Shown here one piece after another: positions 48,491-60,718 of a stretch of 64,000 nucleotides of DNA. This DNA is from Zonotrichia leucophrys gambelii. Lineage: Eukaryota; Chordata; Aves; Passeriformes; Passerellidae. Both the position numbers and the translations under genes were made by a program. The notes below the pieces were generated by a model, which saw only the letters and a list, made by a program, of their open reading frames with translations, was not told where the DNA came from and did no database searches. Each line of letters starts with the position of its first letter. Position 1 is the stretch's first letter. The stretch spans positions 74,689,678 to 74,753,677 of the forward strand of contig NC_088200.1 in the NCBI RefSeq assembly GCF_028769735.1. The letters run 5' to 3'.

Positions 48491-48622
48491 AGTGAAAATT
48501 AAAGGCTGCTGTTCAAATGGGAAGCATTGTGGACTGGCGTGGTGGTGCAGGAGCTGCATCCCAGCAGGTGAAATTCCCTGTTCCTACTCTGGGGTGCTGG
48601 CATGCTGCACTTGACCCTCAAG

Positions 48623-49006
48623 TATTGCAGACATCTTTTATGGAAAATCCTTTCCTTAGGATTTTTCCTCCTGAGAAGCTGAGAGGCCTCAGGAACAAAA
48701 TGTAAACATTGATTATCTGCTGCTGTGGAATGCAACAGGTGCATCTGTGATTGGTCTCATGTGGTTGTTTCTAATTAATGGCCAATCACAGTCAGCTGGC
48801 TCGGAGAGAGAGCCGAGCCACAAACTTTTGTTATCATTCTTTGCTATTCTATTCTTAGCTAGCCTTCTGATGAAACCTTTTTTTCTATTCTTTTAGTATA
48901 GCTTCAATGTAATATAGATCATAAAATAATAAATCAAGCCTTCTGAAACATGGAGTCAGATCCTCATCCCTTCCCTCATCCAAGAGCCCCTGTGAGCACC
49001 ATCACA
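48623..49006 (+). mobile_element. Solo LTR, family A copy 3
   Basis: 384 bp with first base pair mutated from TG to TA; it runs from TATTGCAGACATC to CACCATCACA. A perfect duplication CTCAAG flanks it (48617-48622 and 49007-49012). CCAAT is at 48782-48786 and AATAAA at about 48928-48933. It is inverted relative to copy 2, 700 bp away. Confidence 0.92.
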
Positions 49007-49012
49007 CTCAAG

Positions 49013-49626
49013 TCTGTCCTGTGGTACCTCTGTGGATTGGGAAATGAAATAATGAGCGTGATGAAAGGAGGGGATGCAAGGGTTAACGAGATGCTGGCGC
49101 TTCTCCTCTGCTTCGTGGTCTGCTGAGTGCACAGAGCAACTTTGTGCCAAACTCAGCACGTTTGGGAGCCCTCATCAGGAGGAAATCTCAGCTTGGGCAT
49201 GGAAGACTTCATGGCAGAGTGGGGATCCCTCTGAAAAAATGTGATTGCAAAGAATTCAGCGATGCTGCTGAGGCTGTTTGTGACAGGGATAAATCCATTT
49301 CTGTGGCCTCCCAGCTCCACCCCAGGAGGGGCTCCTGGCACCCATGGCAGGGCACATCCCACCCAAACCCTTTTTTTGGGCACCGTGCAGCTTACACCCA
49401 CGCTGTGAGGAGTTAACGTGCAGTGCAATTAGTGCTGCTGCTGATTGCTGGGGCAGGATCAGGGCTGCCCCACGCTAAGCCCTTCCAGACGGGCAGATAA
49501 AAGTCTCTGATCCACAGAGTAGACAAGGCATTAGCAGAAACACAGGAGATCAGGCTGAAAAAACAAAAAGGGAGCCGGGACAGCAGCTCAGGGCTCCTTG
49601 CAGGCTGAGGGGCTGGCAGGCATCTC
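49013..49626. other. Unique non-coding DNA
   Basis: No recognised feature. Confidence 0.4.
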
Positions 49627-49632
49627 CCCTGG

Positions 49633-50247
49633 TGTCGGGTTTTGGGCTGTTTGAAGGGCCTGGAAAGGCCCGGGGTGGCCTTGGGGCAGCCCGCGTATCA
49701 AAGGACGAGAAGAGGCTTCAGTTCTTCTTTCGGTTTTTATGTTTATTAATTGTTTATCTAAAAGATTTTCTTTCGGCCCGACAGAGCTCTGCTCAGCAGT
49801 CAGCCATGAGCACACTGTGCTGCCCTCCAGGCAGCCACCTATCTTTATACCCATAGTTACGTGTACAATATTTATCATTTTTCCCCAATACCATTTATTC
49901 TTATTACTCGGTGCACTTTTAGTAATGACCAATCCAAAAATGCCACCATCACCACAGAAGATGGAGGAGAAGAAGAAGAAGAAGGACAGGACACACCCCA
50001 ATTCCTCCATCTTACTCCTCTAAACCCCCCTGTACAGAAATCCTAAACCCTGTGTCTCACCCTCTAATTAACCAATCCCTTCACCATTCACCCCGGTGAA
50101 ACCCTCCTATCCTCATACAGGTGTCGTCTCCTGTGTAGGACCAAAGTCCAGCCACCAGACACTTCTGGAACATTCCAGGACTCCCGAGCCCCCCAAGGGT
50201 GGTCTCGGTGGCTCGGCATCTCAGGACTGAGATCCTGAGATCCCACA
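49633..50247 (-). mobile_element. Solo LTR, family B copy 1 (ERVK-like)
   Basis: 615 bp flanked by a perfect 6-bp duplication CCCTGG (49627-49632 and 50248-50253). On minus it begins TGTGGGATCTCAGG and ends AAACCCGACA. A TATAAAG box (49849-49843) and an AATAAA signal (49747-49742), in that order on minus, fix the orientation. A GAAGAAGAAGAAGAAGG run (49971-49987, plus) lies in the U3 region. Minus frames up to 140 codons are not viral genes. Confidence 0.92.
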
Positions 50248-50253
50248 CCCTGG

Positions 50254-50913
50254 CACAGAGAAGGGCACAGGGAGAGGTGGCTCTGCTGGGCCCCACGGAG
50301 CACTGGCTGCTATTGCAATCACTGCCAAAGCTGGAGGAAATTGCATCCGTTTTACTGTCGAAACGTTCAGAACGCACAAAGCTTCCCCAGCATCCATAAA
50401 CAGTTAAATATATTAGAAAAGAGAGGACAAGAGCTTTGCTGCTGTTCCTCAGCCTCAACTTGTATTGCTTCCAGTGGCCACTTCACCTCAATAAAGACAG
50501 AAGGATCCAGGCACAATGTTTTTAATTACAAGTGGCATTTCTAAGCCTTCTGTGGTCCAAAAAAGTGACTTCACTTTGGACTCTGGCGTGGTGGGTTTTC
50601 CGTGTAGAGGACAGGCTGAAAACTGGTTCCCATCCTGCCTTAATGATAGGTTCACAATCCAAAAAGGAGCTTTAAACACTTCGCCTCAATATTCAGGCTT
50701 GAAGCTTTCTCTCTGTAAAGGGTTTTATAGCCCAGCAATAAAAGACTGCCTTTGAAAGTTGACTTGAAAGGTCTTAGGAAAACTGAGGATTTTTAGATTT
50801 GAAGCTTAACTGTTGAGCAAGAGATAAACAAATTGGCAGCTTGCATGAGCAAATCTGCCCTGACCAGGTGAGATGAGCCAAAACAGAGTCCAGTTTGTGC
50901 ATTCAGCTTGTGC
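50254..50913. other. Unique non-coding DNA
   Basis: No recognised feature. Confidence 0.4.
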
Positions 50914-50919
50914 AGGGGG

Positions 50920-51318
50920 TGTGACCGTGGTCACAGGGGTTTTCAGGTGAAGGAAGAGACAAAAATGTTGGCTCTATGTTCAGAAGGCTTGATTTATTAT
51001 TTTATTATATGTATATGTATTACATTATAACTATACTAAAAAGAAATAGAAGGGAAAGGTTTCCTCAGAAGCTCGCTAAGCTAAGAATAGAAAAGAATAG
51101 AATGATAACAAAGCCAGCTCTCTCAGACTCTGTCCGAGATAGCTCTGTCTTGACTGGCCATTAATTATAAACGTCCAATATGGCTTAATCAAAAATCTAC
51201 CTGTTGCATTCCACAGCAGCAGACAACCACTGTTTACATTCTTTTTCTGGGGCCTCTCAGCTTTCTAGAATGGAAAACCCTAAAGAAAGACTTTTTAGTG
51301 AAAAAGATGTCTGCAACA
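50920..51318 (-). mobile_element. Solo LTR, family A copy 4, diverged
   Basis: 399 bp, TGTGACCGTGG to GTCTGCAACA on plus, with a near-perfect duplication (AGGGGG at 50914-50919, GGGGGG at 51319-51324). It has more substitutions and small indels than copies 1-3, so it is older or a sister subfamily. Confidence 0.85.
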
Positions 51319-51324
51319 GGGGGG

Positions 51325-52542
51325 TCCCATGCAGGAGCAGCCCCAGGTGAGGCTGCTGCATTGGCAGGGGATGGATGGGGTTTGGTGGGGCAGGGCAAGA
51401 GGCACCAGAGCCACGGGGAGAGGAGAGACAGAGCACAAGAAATGCGAGGAGAAGGAGCAAGATGAGCTCTGAGGCCTGGCTGCTGGTGGCAGATGGCCAG
51501 GAGAAATATTTCTCTACTGGGTGGACGAGGGCTCGTCCTCTGCTGAGGTGTAACCAAACCCCACTGAGGCTCCCAGGAGCTTTCAAGGAATTGGCAGAGG
51601 CCAGGGGAATCCATGTGGAAAAAAAATCCCAGTTTTTATCCAAATGAGATGTAAATGTTCTGATGGATGAGCTATTCACCATTTCCTTTGAGAACATTGT
51701 TGGACGTTCGCTGTGAGGAGTTTTCCCTTTATTTCAATGACTTATATACATTATTGATTTCCACACAGTTTGCCTGGTTGTGCCATTTTCTCTGCAGTCA
51801 GCTATTCTGTGCAAGCCCCAAGGATCCGTCTTTCCCTCAGGAAGCTCCCACTGGAGTCAGCTGCAATATCCCTGAATTGACTGGTAAAAGCCATTTGTGT
51901 TTGTATTCTCATGGCCTCCAAATGCTGGGACCTTGCCAAGCCCTCATGGTTGCCTTTTAACCAGGCTATTTTTACTGTATATATATAAAAACATAAATCC
52001 TCTCACATCGGCATCTGGACATTCTGCTTTGCTCCTTCTCTAAAATTACCTCTGTTTGTCAATACCTTTTTTTTTTCAGGATGATGCCTTCAGAACAAGA
52101 TGTCAAACCGCAGCAGAATATTTTATGTAATGCTTCAGTGTCACTTTTTCTGGACACAGAGGAACAAAACCAGCCTTAGCAGAGCTTGAAATTTGAAAAG
52201 GGCTCTGTTTGGAGAGAGTTCTTGGAGAATGGGCTGCTCAGAGAAGGGAATTCTTTGGACTTGTTGGGAACTTGGACCCTGAAGTCAAGATCCATAAAGG
52301 ATTATTTCTATAGGGAAGAGACTCTGCCAAAGAGAAGAGTGGGGCAGAAAGAGAAATTTCTGAAAGAGATTAAAAATATTAACCTGAAATAGGTTTAAAA
52401 AGAAGGAATGCAAAGCGTATCATAGATTGAGGAAGGAGGCACCCCAAAGATGAGGCAGGAGGGAATGTGCCCACAGCCTGCCTGGCCTGCTCCTCCCAAA
52501 ACTGGTCTGGATGCTCCTTCCCTGCCAGGCCCTGTTGTCTTG
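51325..52542. other. Unique non-coding DNA
   Basis: No recognised feature. Frames up to 146 codons at 51234-51697 look random. Confidence 0.4.
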
Positions 52543-53476
52543 TTTTGGGAAGGCAAGAGTCTGCTAAGGAAGGCAGGAGCCTGCCCTGAAATGGAGACTG
52601 TAAACCCTCCCCACCCCTCCCAATTGCTATAAATTTTAAATTAAGGGGCTCTCAGGCAAAAATTTGGGAGCAGGAAACAGCAGGTCTTTAATAGGAAAGA
52701 AAGAAAAAAAAAAAGGATAAAATGAACAATGCAGTACACTAGAACAACACTGCCAGAGTCAGAACCCAACCTGACACCCAGTGGGTCAGGGGGTTGGTGG
52801 CAGTCCCATTGGAAATGTGGCTCAGCCCTCCTGCAGTGTCAGGGGTGGTTCTGTTGGAGCAGGGGGATCTGTAGAGAAGGATGTATTCTTCCTCTGAAGA
52901 TCCAGTGGGAGGAGAGACAGCTGCTGTTCCTCTGGGGAATCCCGTGGAGAAGCCGTGCTGGTGTCTGAAAAACCTCTGGGTTATATCTGGGTAGCAATGC
53001 TTGGCTCCTCCCTCTGGGTTATATCTGGGCAGCAATGCTTGGCTCCTCCCTCTGGATTATATCTGGGCAGCAATGCTTGGCTCCTCCCTCTGGGTTATAT
53101 CTGGGTAGCAATGCTTGGCTCCTCCCTCTGGATTATATCTGGGCAGCAATGCTTGGCTCCTCCCCCTGGATTATATCTGGGTAGCAATGCTTGGCTCCTC
53201 CCTCTGGATTATATCTGGGCAGCAATGCTTGGCTCCTCCCTCTGGATTATATCTGGGTAGCAATGCTTGGCTCCTCCCCTGGGCTCACATCTCCCAATGG
53301 GATGTTACAGTTCTTATTAGCCATGCAGTGACATTCAATAGTCTGTTATCAGCAATGTCCCCTCCCGAGGGAGGTGTGAATGTGGTCACTCAAAGAGAGA
53401 GATAAGGCAAACTGCCCACTTGGCAAAGGTAATCTGCCATACAGATGGGGATGGAAAAGATCTTGCATTGCAATCT
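52543..53476 (-). mobile_element. LTR-like repeat family D, copy 2, inverted
   Basis: Inverted homologue of 46270-47030, same boundaries. It keeps about 17 bp (around 53434-53451) that copy 1 lacks and has twice as many 38-bp units. Termini could not be confirmed by a target duplication. Confidence 0.65.
52974..53278 (-). repeat. 38-bp tandem array, 8 copies
   Basis: Same unit as at 46446-46600, on the other strand, repeated eight times. Variants at two sites (GGTTATAT/GGATTATAT and GGGTAGC/GGGCAGC) alternate between units. Each unit has a TATAA motif on minus. Confidence 0.95.
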
Positions 53477-54284
53477 GGAACAGCTGGGAAGCGAAGGGAA
53501 AGCGTCTCCCTGGCAGGGCAGCAATTCCTCAGCCCCTGTGTCCCTCCCCAGGCAGGCAGGCAGGCAGCCCTTGCGTGGAGGAAGGGGAACGTGATTGTGT
53601 AATCATTTCTATGGTGACAAGGAGGCAGAGCATAACTTGGAGATGTTTAGAATAATAATGTGCCTAAGCAAGAGCATATTTTAAAACCCTCTGCTGGTGC
53701 ATGAAAAGGTCCTGGGCAACTTGTGGCAGTGAGGAGAGACAGGGTTCCACAAACCTCCTCAGAGCAGCCTGGCAATGAATTCCCAGGGACACAGCTGGCC
53801 AGGGAGCAATTCCAGCAGCGGTTTGTGCTGAGCCCTGCATGCTGAGCAGCTCTGTCACCCAGCAGGGAGCGGCTGGGCCTCCAAGTGATGCTTCATTTTG
53901 ATGTTTCCAACATCCAAATGGAGAGCCAGGTCTGCAGGCGAGGCTGGGAGCACCACAGTGCCCATGGTGAGCTCCAGCATCCCTCCTTCTCACCCCTGGA
54001 TTCCCATTCCCAGCTCTTGGAAAAGCAGGACAGGCTGCACTCAGTCACGTTCACTTGCTTACCTGAGCTCCTTCTGAAAAATAAGCCCTAAAATATTTCC
54101 AACATGTCAATTTTTAGGAAGGGGCTCCCAGCCCTCTGTCAGCCGGTAATGATTGTTTGCAAGCAATAAACAAATGTTTTTGGTAACTTGGGTCCGAATA
54201 CAAGAATTCCTTGGGAAACGTGGTTGATGGGATTTAAATTCAAATTGTAAGACAAGAACCAAGACTACATATGTAGATACATAT

Positions 54285-54315
<31 letters not shown>

Positions 54316-56929
54316 AATAGACACGTGTATATATATCTGTGTGTTCCAGGAAAGATGCACCAGGTTATTTTTAAATGGAATGGGAATAGATGGGAAAGAA
54401 ATAGAAACAAACAGGGGAGAATGGGGTGAATCTTGCTTTCCCTGAGTTTTTACATGGCCCTGTATGAACCGACTTTCCTCACAAATCTTGAAATAAAGAG
54501 AATATCATCACAGAACCTGTTAATATTGCTTCAGGAGATAGTGAACTGTGTGAAACATTGGCCATTCCTATGCCTTCTGCTTTGGCCTTTGGTCATTTTA
54601 ACTCAAGTCTTGACACAGCTGAGCACTACACATCCTTAACTCTGGTGTGCTCCTGGTTGTGTGAGACATTCTCTGAGGTTCACATAGCCCGGACCACGTC
54701 ACCAAGCCTGTCAGATTCCCCCTCTGTTTCTCATAAACTCACACAGTGCTGCAGAGTTCAGCTCCGTCCCCACGCAGAGAAACATCCAGGCCCATCCAAA
54801 AGATTGTTTACATTGACATCAGAGAGGACGGAAAACAAATTATGGCATTTCTGTTTGTGCTAGGAGCCAGATACTGCTGGAACCGTGGAAATCTGGGACA
54901 GCATTCAGATTGGACGCTGGTATCCATAAATCTATTTTTAATTTCCAAGCAGACCTAATCTGGGAACCTTGAAACAGTTTATTGGTCCCCTACTGTTCTG
55001 ACATCCCTCTGTCCAAGTGCTTCTCAACTGAGGAGAGGGCTGGGTGCTGCCTGTTGAAAATCCATGGAAATCTATGAGGTGGGTTCACTGGAAGGGTTTA
55101 AATGAAAGATTTCCTTCACTGTTTCCCTCGTGGCCTTCAAAAAATTCCTGAGTTTGTTGTTTCCTTACTCCTCAGCAGCAATTCCCAGTGCTCCAAACCA
55201 TCCTGGTTCCAGTGGGAAACTCACTCAGGCACACAGCACCATCAGAGCTGGTGAAATTCAGCTCGTGTTGGTTCCCCAGGCATGTCAACCACCTATGGAG
55301 GTGAAAGGGGATTCATAAAAGTCATTGAAAAGAGAGAAAAAAAGGCCAACTCTATTTAAAAAAAAAAAAAAAAGGTATTTCTTAAGACTGATTTCAAAGA
55401 ATCAGCACGTAGGGAGAAAGATAAATGTAATATAAATGGAATCTCCTTACTGCTGTGTATCTCTTTGCTGGATTAATTTGTCATTTCTATCAATACACAA
55501 GTTACCTTTCATACTGACAGAATTTTAAAAGCATTTTTTGAAGTGTTTTTTTTTTTTTTTTTAACAAGGGCTGTGTTTGTCAGGATGAAATGTGCCCAAC
55601 CCACGGTATCAAGCCCAGAACCATCAGGGCCAAACTCTTTAAGGATTGGTAAAAAAGGAGACCAGGGAGCAGAGCTGGCAGATGGAAACAAACTGGTTCC
55701 CTGAGTCCTTGGCATTCCAGGAAACTCCTCCTAGTGAAGTATTTTTATCTCCACAATCTTAAATAACATTATTTCCCCCCCCCCCCCCCGTTCTAAGGTG
55801 GGACACTTTTGGGCTTATGAGAAATTTGAATGCACTGAGCAGAGAATGCCCAAAATCCAAATTATGACCCAGACTCTTGCCAGGGACACATCAAATAATG
55901 CAGGTCTCCCAAACCAGAAACACACATGGAGAGAGGCTGGGGGGAGCCTGGGCATTGGAGCAGGCTGGGAAAGGGCATTAGAAATGAAGGAAAATGGCAA
56001 TTTTAAGGATTTCCCAGCTGCGCAGGGAAGCCAGGATGGTCTCCTCAGGATCAGACAGAGATGCCACTCTCAGCATTGCCACGAGGGTTTTGTGCTGGGC
56101 AGAGAGAGCAATAACAAACTGGAGAACTTCTGGCGCTTCAACTTTATTGGAAAAAAGGGTACGAAGGAACCACCTCTGGATATTGTAAAACTCACAAATA
56201 AATTCTTTACAGCTGCGCGAGGGAAGATAACAATGAGAGCCTGATATTTCATTCCTCGCACAGTAAAAAATCCCATTACAGCCAATGCAGTTAGGGGTGT
56301 ATTCTGGGAATTCTATATAACTTCTGCCTCTTTCTGGGCCAAAACCCCCGAGGCCAAGGAGGGAGGTTGGAAATCCCTCCTTTCCACTTCCCTGTTCGCT
56401 GGGCAGGGTCTGGAATGGAGCGAGTTGTCATCGTGGTGCCCTCCTACCCCTGAAAAAACCCTGAAAAATTCCTCCCTCTCTAAAACCCACACCTTGGGAT
56501 GCACTGGTCAGACAACCCTTGTGCTGATGGAAGAATATTTTGGATTTTGTGGGATTTTTAAAGCAAAGGAGTAAATGAAAGGGGGGGGAAAAACCACCCA
56601 GAACATGGAAGGAAATGGAAGGAGTTAAAACCTCTCTGCTTCTCAAGGCCGCTTCTAAATCACCAAGGGGAAAGGGGTGCCACAGGTCAGGCAAGCCTCA
56701 TGGAGCTGGGCTGTAAATTGTGGCCATAAAAGAAGGATATGTTTTAAATAACACCATTCACCTTAGATTTCAGGCTCCTCCTCACTCAGATATCCTAGGG
56801 AAACACCACGCCAGGCAGCAGGAATGTGGAGAGCTGAGGGGAGAACAGATGGGAGAAGGCTCTGTGTGTTTCACAGCCCCAAGGCATCCTGTTCCTGCTC
56901 AGGACCTGACTCTGCCCTGGGACAGCCCC
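53477..56929. other. Unique non-coding DNA, 3.4 kb
   Basis: Contains a (TA)n run at 54288-54316, an A-run at 55357-55374, a T-run at 55546-55563 and a C-run at 55776-55789. No exon recognised; the 148-codon plus frame at 55798-56244 has no known domain. Confidence 0.45.
54285..54316 (+). repeat. (TA)n dinucleotide run
   Basis: ACATATATAC lead-in followed by about 12 TA units. Confidence 0.9.
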
Positions 56930-57475
56930 TGCTTCTGCTTCTGCTTCTGTTCCATCCCAGGGACATCCCCTGGTCCTGGTCCTGGTCCTGGTTCTGGTCC
57001 TGGTCCTGATCCTGGTCCTGGTTCTGGTTCTGGTTGTGTCTTTGCCCCATCTCTGGGACATCCCCTGGTTCTGTTTCTGGTTCTGGTTCTGTTTCTGGCT
57101 CTAGTTCTGGTTCTGGTCCTGGTCCTGGTCCTGGTCCTGGTCCTGGTTCTGGTTCTGCTTCTGCTTCTGCTTCTGTCCCATCCCAGGGACATCCCCTGGT
57201 CCTGGTCCTGGTTCTGTGTCTGTTTCTGTTTCTGTTTTTCTGTTCTGTTTCTGTTTCTGTTTCTGTTTCTGGTTCTGGTTCTGGTTCTGGTCCTGATCCT
57301 GGTCCTGGTCCTGGTCCTGGTTCTGCTTCTGCTTCTGCTTCTGCTTCTGCTTCTGCTTCTGCTTCTGCTTCTGCTTCTGCTTCTGCTTCTGCTTCTGTCC
57401 CATCCCATGGACATCCCCTGGTCCTGGTCCTGGTTCTGTTTCTGTTTCTGGTTCTGTTTCTGTTTCTGTTTCTGT

Positions 57476-57558
<83 letters not shown>

Positions 57559-57691
57559 TCCCATCCCAGGGACATCCCCTGGTCCTGGTCCTGGTTCTGG
57601 TTCTGTTTCTGTTTCTGGTTCTGGTTCTGTCCCATCCCAGGGACATCCCCTGGTCCTGGTCCTGGTTCTGTGTCTGTTTCTGTTTCTGGTC

Positions 57692-57750
<59 letters not shown>

Positions 57751-57912
57751 CCTGGTCCTGGTCCTGGTCCTGGTCCTGATTCTGGTTCTGGTTCTGGTCC
57801 TGGTTCTGGTTCTGGTTCTGGTTGTGTCTTTGGCCCATCTCTGGGACATCCCCTGGTTCTGTTTCTGTTTCTGTTTCTGTTTCTGTTTCTGGTCCTGGTT
57901 CTGGTTCTGGTC

Positions 57913-57975
<63 letters not shown>

Positions 57976-57976
57976 T
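56930..57976 (+). repeat. Hexanucleotide array (TTCTGG)n with higher-order units, 1.05 kb
   Basis: Hexamers CTGGTT, CTGGTC, CTGTTT and CTGCTT in blocks, broken seven times by a conserved spacer (CCCATCCCAGGGACATCCCC or a CATCTCTGGGACATCCCC variant) near 56952, 57045, 57178, 57400, 57560, 57635 and 57835. This gives a higher-order repeat of about 70-220 bp. The hexamer lacks stop codons in all six frames, which gives overlapping frames up to 430 codons (Leu-Val, Ser-Gly, Phe-Trp; Pro-Glu, Gln-Asn, Arg-Thr). No exon signals were seen. Confidence 0.96.
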
Positions 57977-58129
57977 CCCCACTGGGCCAGGGCTGGGCTT
58001 CCCTCACATTGATTTTCTCAGCAAGGTCAGAGGAGGTCGTTGTGTTCAGCTCCCTAAAAACCAGGAATGGACACGGGATGGAGAGCCCAAAAACCAGAGC
58101 AGAGGAGCAGAGGAGCCATCAGCAAAGGT
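57977..58129. other. Unique non-coding DNA
   Basis: Short spacer; no feature. Confidence 0.4.
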
Positions 58130-58222
58130 GTTTTTTGTTTGTTTGTTTGGTTGGTTTTTTTGGTTGGTTTTTTTTTTTTTTTTGGTTTTTTTTTTTTCTG
58201 TTTGGTTTTTTTTTTTTTTAAT
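58130..58222 (+). repeat. T-rich tract with TTGG interruptions
   Basis: Runs of 8-16 T separated by GG, GTTTGTTTGG and CTG. Confidence 0.9.
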
Positions 58223-59609
58223 ATATAATTTATTCCCAGGAATGGACAATTTCCATCCATAAAAACCTTTTTTAAGCCCTCAGTCCAGTCCCATGACTTC
58301 TCTCTACAGGCTCCCACAGCCCTTCGGGTGCCAGGAGCTCCGTCATGCCAGAAATCCCCAGAAAAAGAATTAACTTCATGTTCACCTCAGTCCCTGCTTT
58401 GGGGTTGTCCTCTCTTATCCATCACGCTGAATTCCCAGCACTTGGCTTAAAGGGAAAAGGATAGGAATAAGTCCTTCCATGTAAAGATTAAAAAGGTGGC
58501 AGTGTGTTCAACCTTGGTATTTAACTTCAATTTCTCACTGAACTTGTCTGGAAGTGAAGGCAGGATGGGCCTGAGGTGGATTCACACCAAAATACAGAAT
58601 GGTGGTGCTGGTTACTTCCATTCAACAATTTAGGATTCTCCTTCTCTTAGAAGCCAGGAGCGATTATTTCCATATTTCCCCCTGGCACGTTGATATCAGG
58701 GCACTCCTTGAGTATTTCAGAAGGGAAGTCCGCAGATTCATGTGATATTAGTTCCTTGGTTAAATAAATAATTGCAGATATGTCAATGAATCAGGATTTT
58801 TTCTATCCTGAATGTTCACAAGTTGGTGCCATTTGACTCTCACTGCAGTCATTAAGTGAAAAATTGAAAAATTTGGCTCTACTCCTCTGGTTTGTAGCTC
58901 ACCCACAAAGGCAGCTCCAGGACAGGGACCTCAGAAAAGGAAATTATGAAGGAGAATTGCAGAGAAGAAAGGAGGGAGAAAGGAGAAGAGTTTGTTCTTT
59001 CCATTAATATTAAACTGTCCATTCCCCAGCTGCAGGCTCGTGAAAAGGAGACTTCTTGGTTATTACCCAGTAATTCAAACCTTACATGCCCACCTCAGAA
59101 CACACAAAGACAAGGTAAAAAAGGATTTATTTATTGCAGTTTCATGAAATCTGATCCCCAGCAGAGCTGGGAGAATTTGCTAAGCTTTTGAACACATATG
59201 CAGACTGGTATCAATTTCTCTTTTTATTTCTTCCTTACCAGATGAGCAATATATATGAGCAATATCACGTGTGCGTGTGTTGAGAGAAACAAAACATACA
59301 TAAGCATAAATTAATGAATAATGCCGTGATTTCCTTTCTTACTTTTAACGCTGCTCTGGGCCAGCTGTTGAACAACCAGGCAGACCTGGTACCGCTTGGA
59401 TTTGACATGTGCCAGTGCTTTTTTACCATCACCACCCCCTCCTTGGACCTCGGGTCCAAAACAGCGAAATCCTGTCAGTTTTCAGTGTATTCTCAGCTGA
59501 AAACAAAAGGGTTCATTAAAAGAAGAAGGACTCAAATCTCGGCGTGGAAAACCAGCGGAGGCACGCTGGGTTATGGGGGTCCACTGGCACATTTTGTACT
59601 TGCTGAGAA
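58223..59609. other. Unique non-coding DNA
   Basis: No recognised feature. Confidence 0.4.
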
Positions 59610-59615
59610 GCAGAG

Positions 59616-60712
59616 TGTCCGGTTTTCGGCTGTTTGGAGGGCCTGGAAAGGCCCGAGGTGGCCTTGGGGCAGCCCACGTATCAAAGGACGAGAAGAGGCT
59701 TCAGTTCTTCTTTCGGTCTTTATGTTTATTAATTGTTTATCTAAAAGATTTTCTCTCGGCCCGACAGAGCTCTGCTCAGCAGCCAGCCATGAGCACACTG
59801 TGCTGCCCTCTGGGCAGCCACCTATCTTTATACCCAAAGTTACGTGTACAATATTTATCATTTTTCCCCAATACCTTTCACCCTTATTGCCCGGTGCACT
59901 TTCAGTAATGACCAATCCCAAAGTGCCACCATCACCACAGAAGATGGAGGAGAAGAAGAAGAAGAAGAAGGACAGGACACGCCCCAATTCCTCCATCTTA
60001 CTTCTCTAAACCCCCCTGTACATAAATCCTAAACCCTGTGTCTCACCCTCTAATTAGCTAATCCCTTCACCATTCACCCGGTGAAGCCCTCATCCTTGTC
60101 GTCTCCTGTGTAGGACCAAAGTCCAGCCACCAGACACTTCTGGCAACATTCCAGGACTCCCGGGCCCCCCAAGGGTGGTCTCGGTGGCTCAGCATCTCAG
60201 GACTGAGATCTTGAGATCTGACATAAAAGATTTTCTCTGGGCCCGACAGAGCTCTGCTCAGCAGCCAGCCATGAGCACACTGTCCCCCCTCCAGACAGTC
60301 ACCTATCTTTATACCCATTGTTACGTGTACAATATTTATCATTTTTCCCCAATACCTTTCACCCTTATTGCCCGGTGCACTTTTAGTAATGACCAATCCC
60401 AAAGTGCCACCATCACCACAGAAGATGGAGGAGAAGAAGAAGAAGAAGGAGAAGGACAGGACACGCCCCAATTCCTCCATCTTACTTCTCTAAACCCCCC
60501 TGTACAGAAATCCTAAACCCTGTGTCTCACTCACTAATTAACTAACCCCTTCACCATTCACCCCAGTGAAACCCTCCTATCCTCATACAGGTGTCGTCTC
60601 CCGTGTAGGATCAAAGTCCAGCCACCAGACACTTCTGGAACATTCCAGGACTCCCGAGCCCCCCAAGGGTGCTCTCGGTGACACCTCAGTCCTGAGGTGC
60701 TGAGATCCCACA
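59616..60712 (-). mobile_element. Composite LTR, family B: one full plus one truncated copy
   Basis: A full LTR (59616-60223) and, directly abutting it, a copy lacking its last 130 or so bases (60224-60712). Outer ends are TGTGGGATCTCAG (minus, at 60712) and the terminus at 59616. One perfect 6-bp duplication GCAGAG flanks the whole block (59610-59615 and 60713-60718); none lies at the internal junction. TATAAAG and the GAAGAAGAAG run occur in both halves; AATAAA only in the full copy, because the truncation removes it. Confidence 0.88.
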
Positions 60713-60718
60713 GCAGAG

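Noticed and set aside
27420..51318. Intact provirus between any two A-family LTRs
   Set aside because: Each LTR has its own target duplication and there is no gag, pol or env between them; they are separate solo LTRs.
56720..58221. Six-frame open reading frames up to 430 codons
   Set aside because: Produced by a stop-free hexamer; mutually overlapping dipeptide repeats on both strands cannot all be genes.
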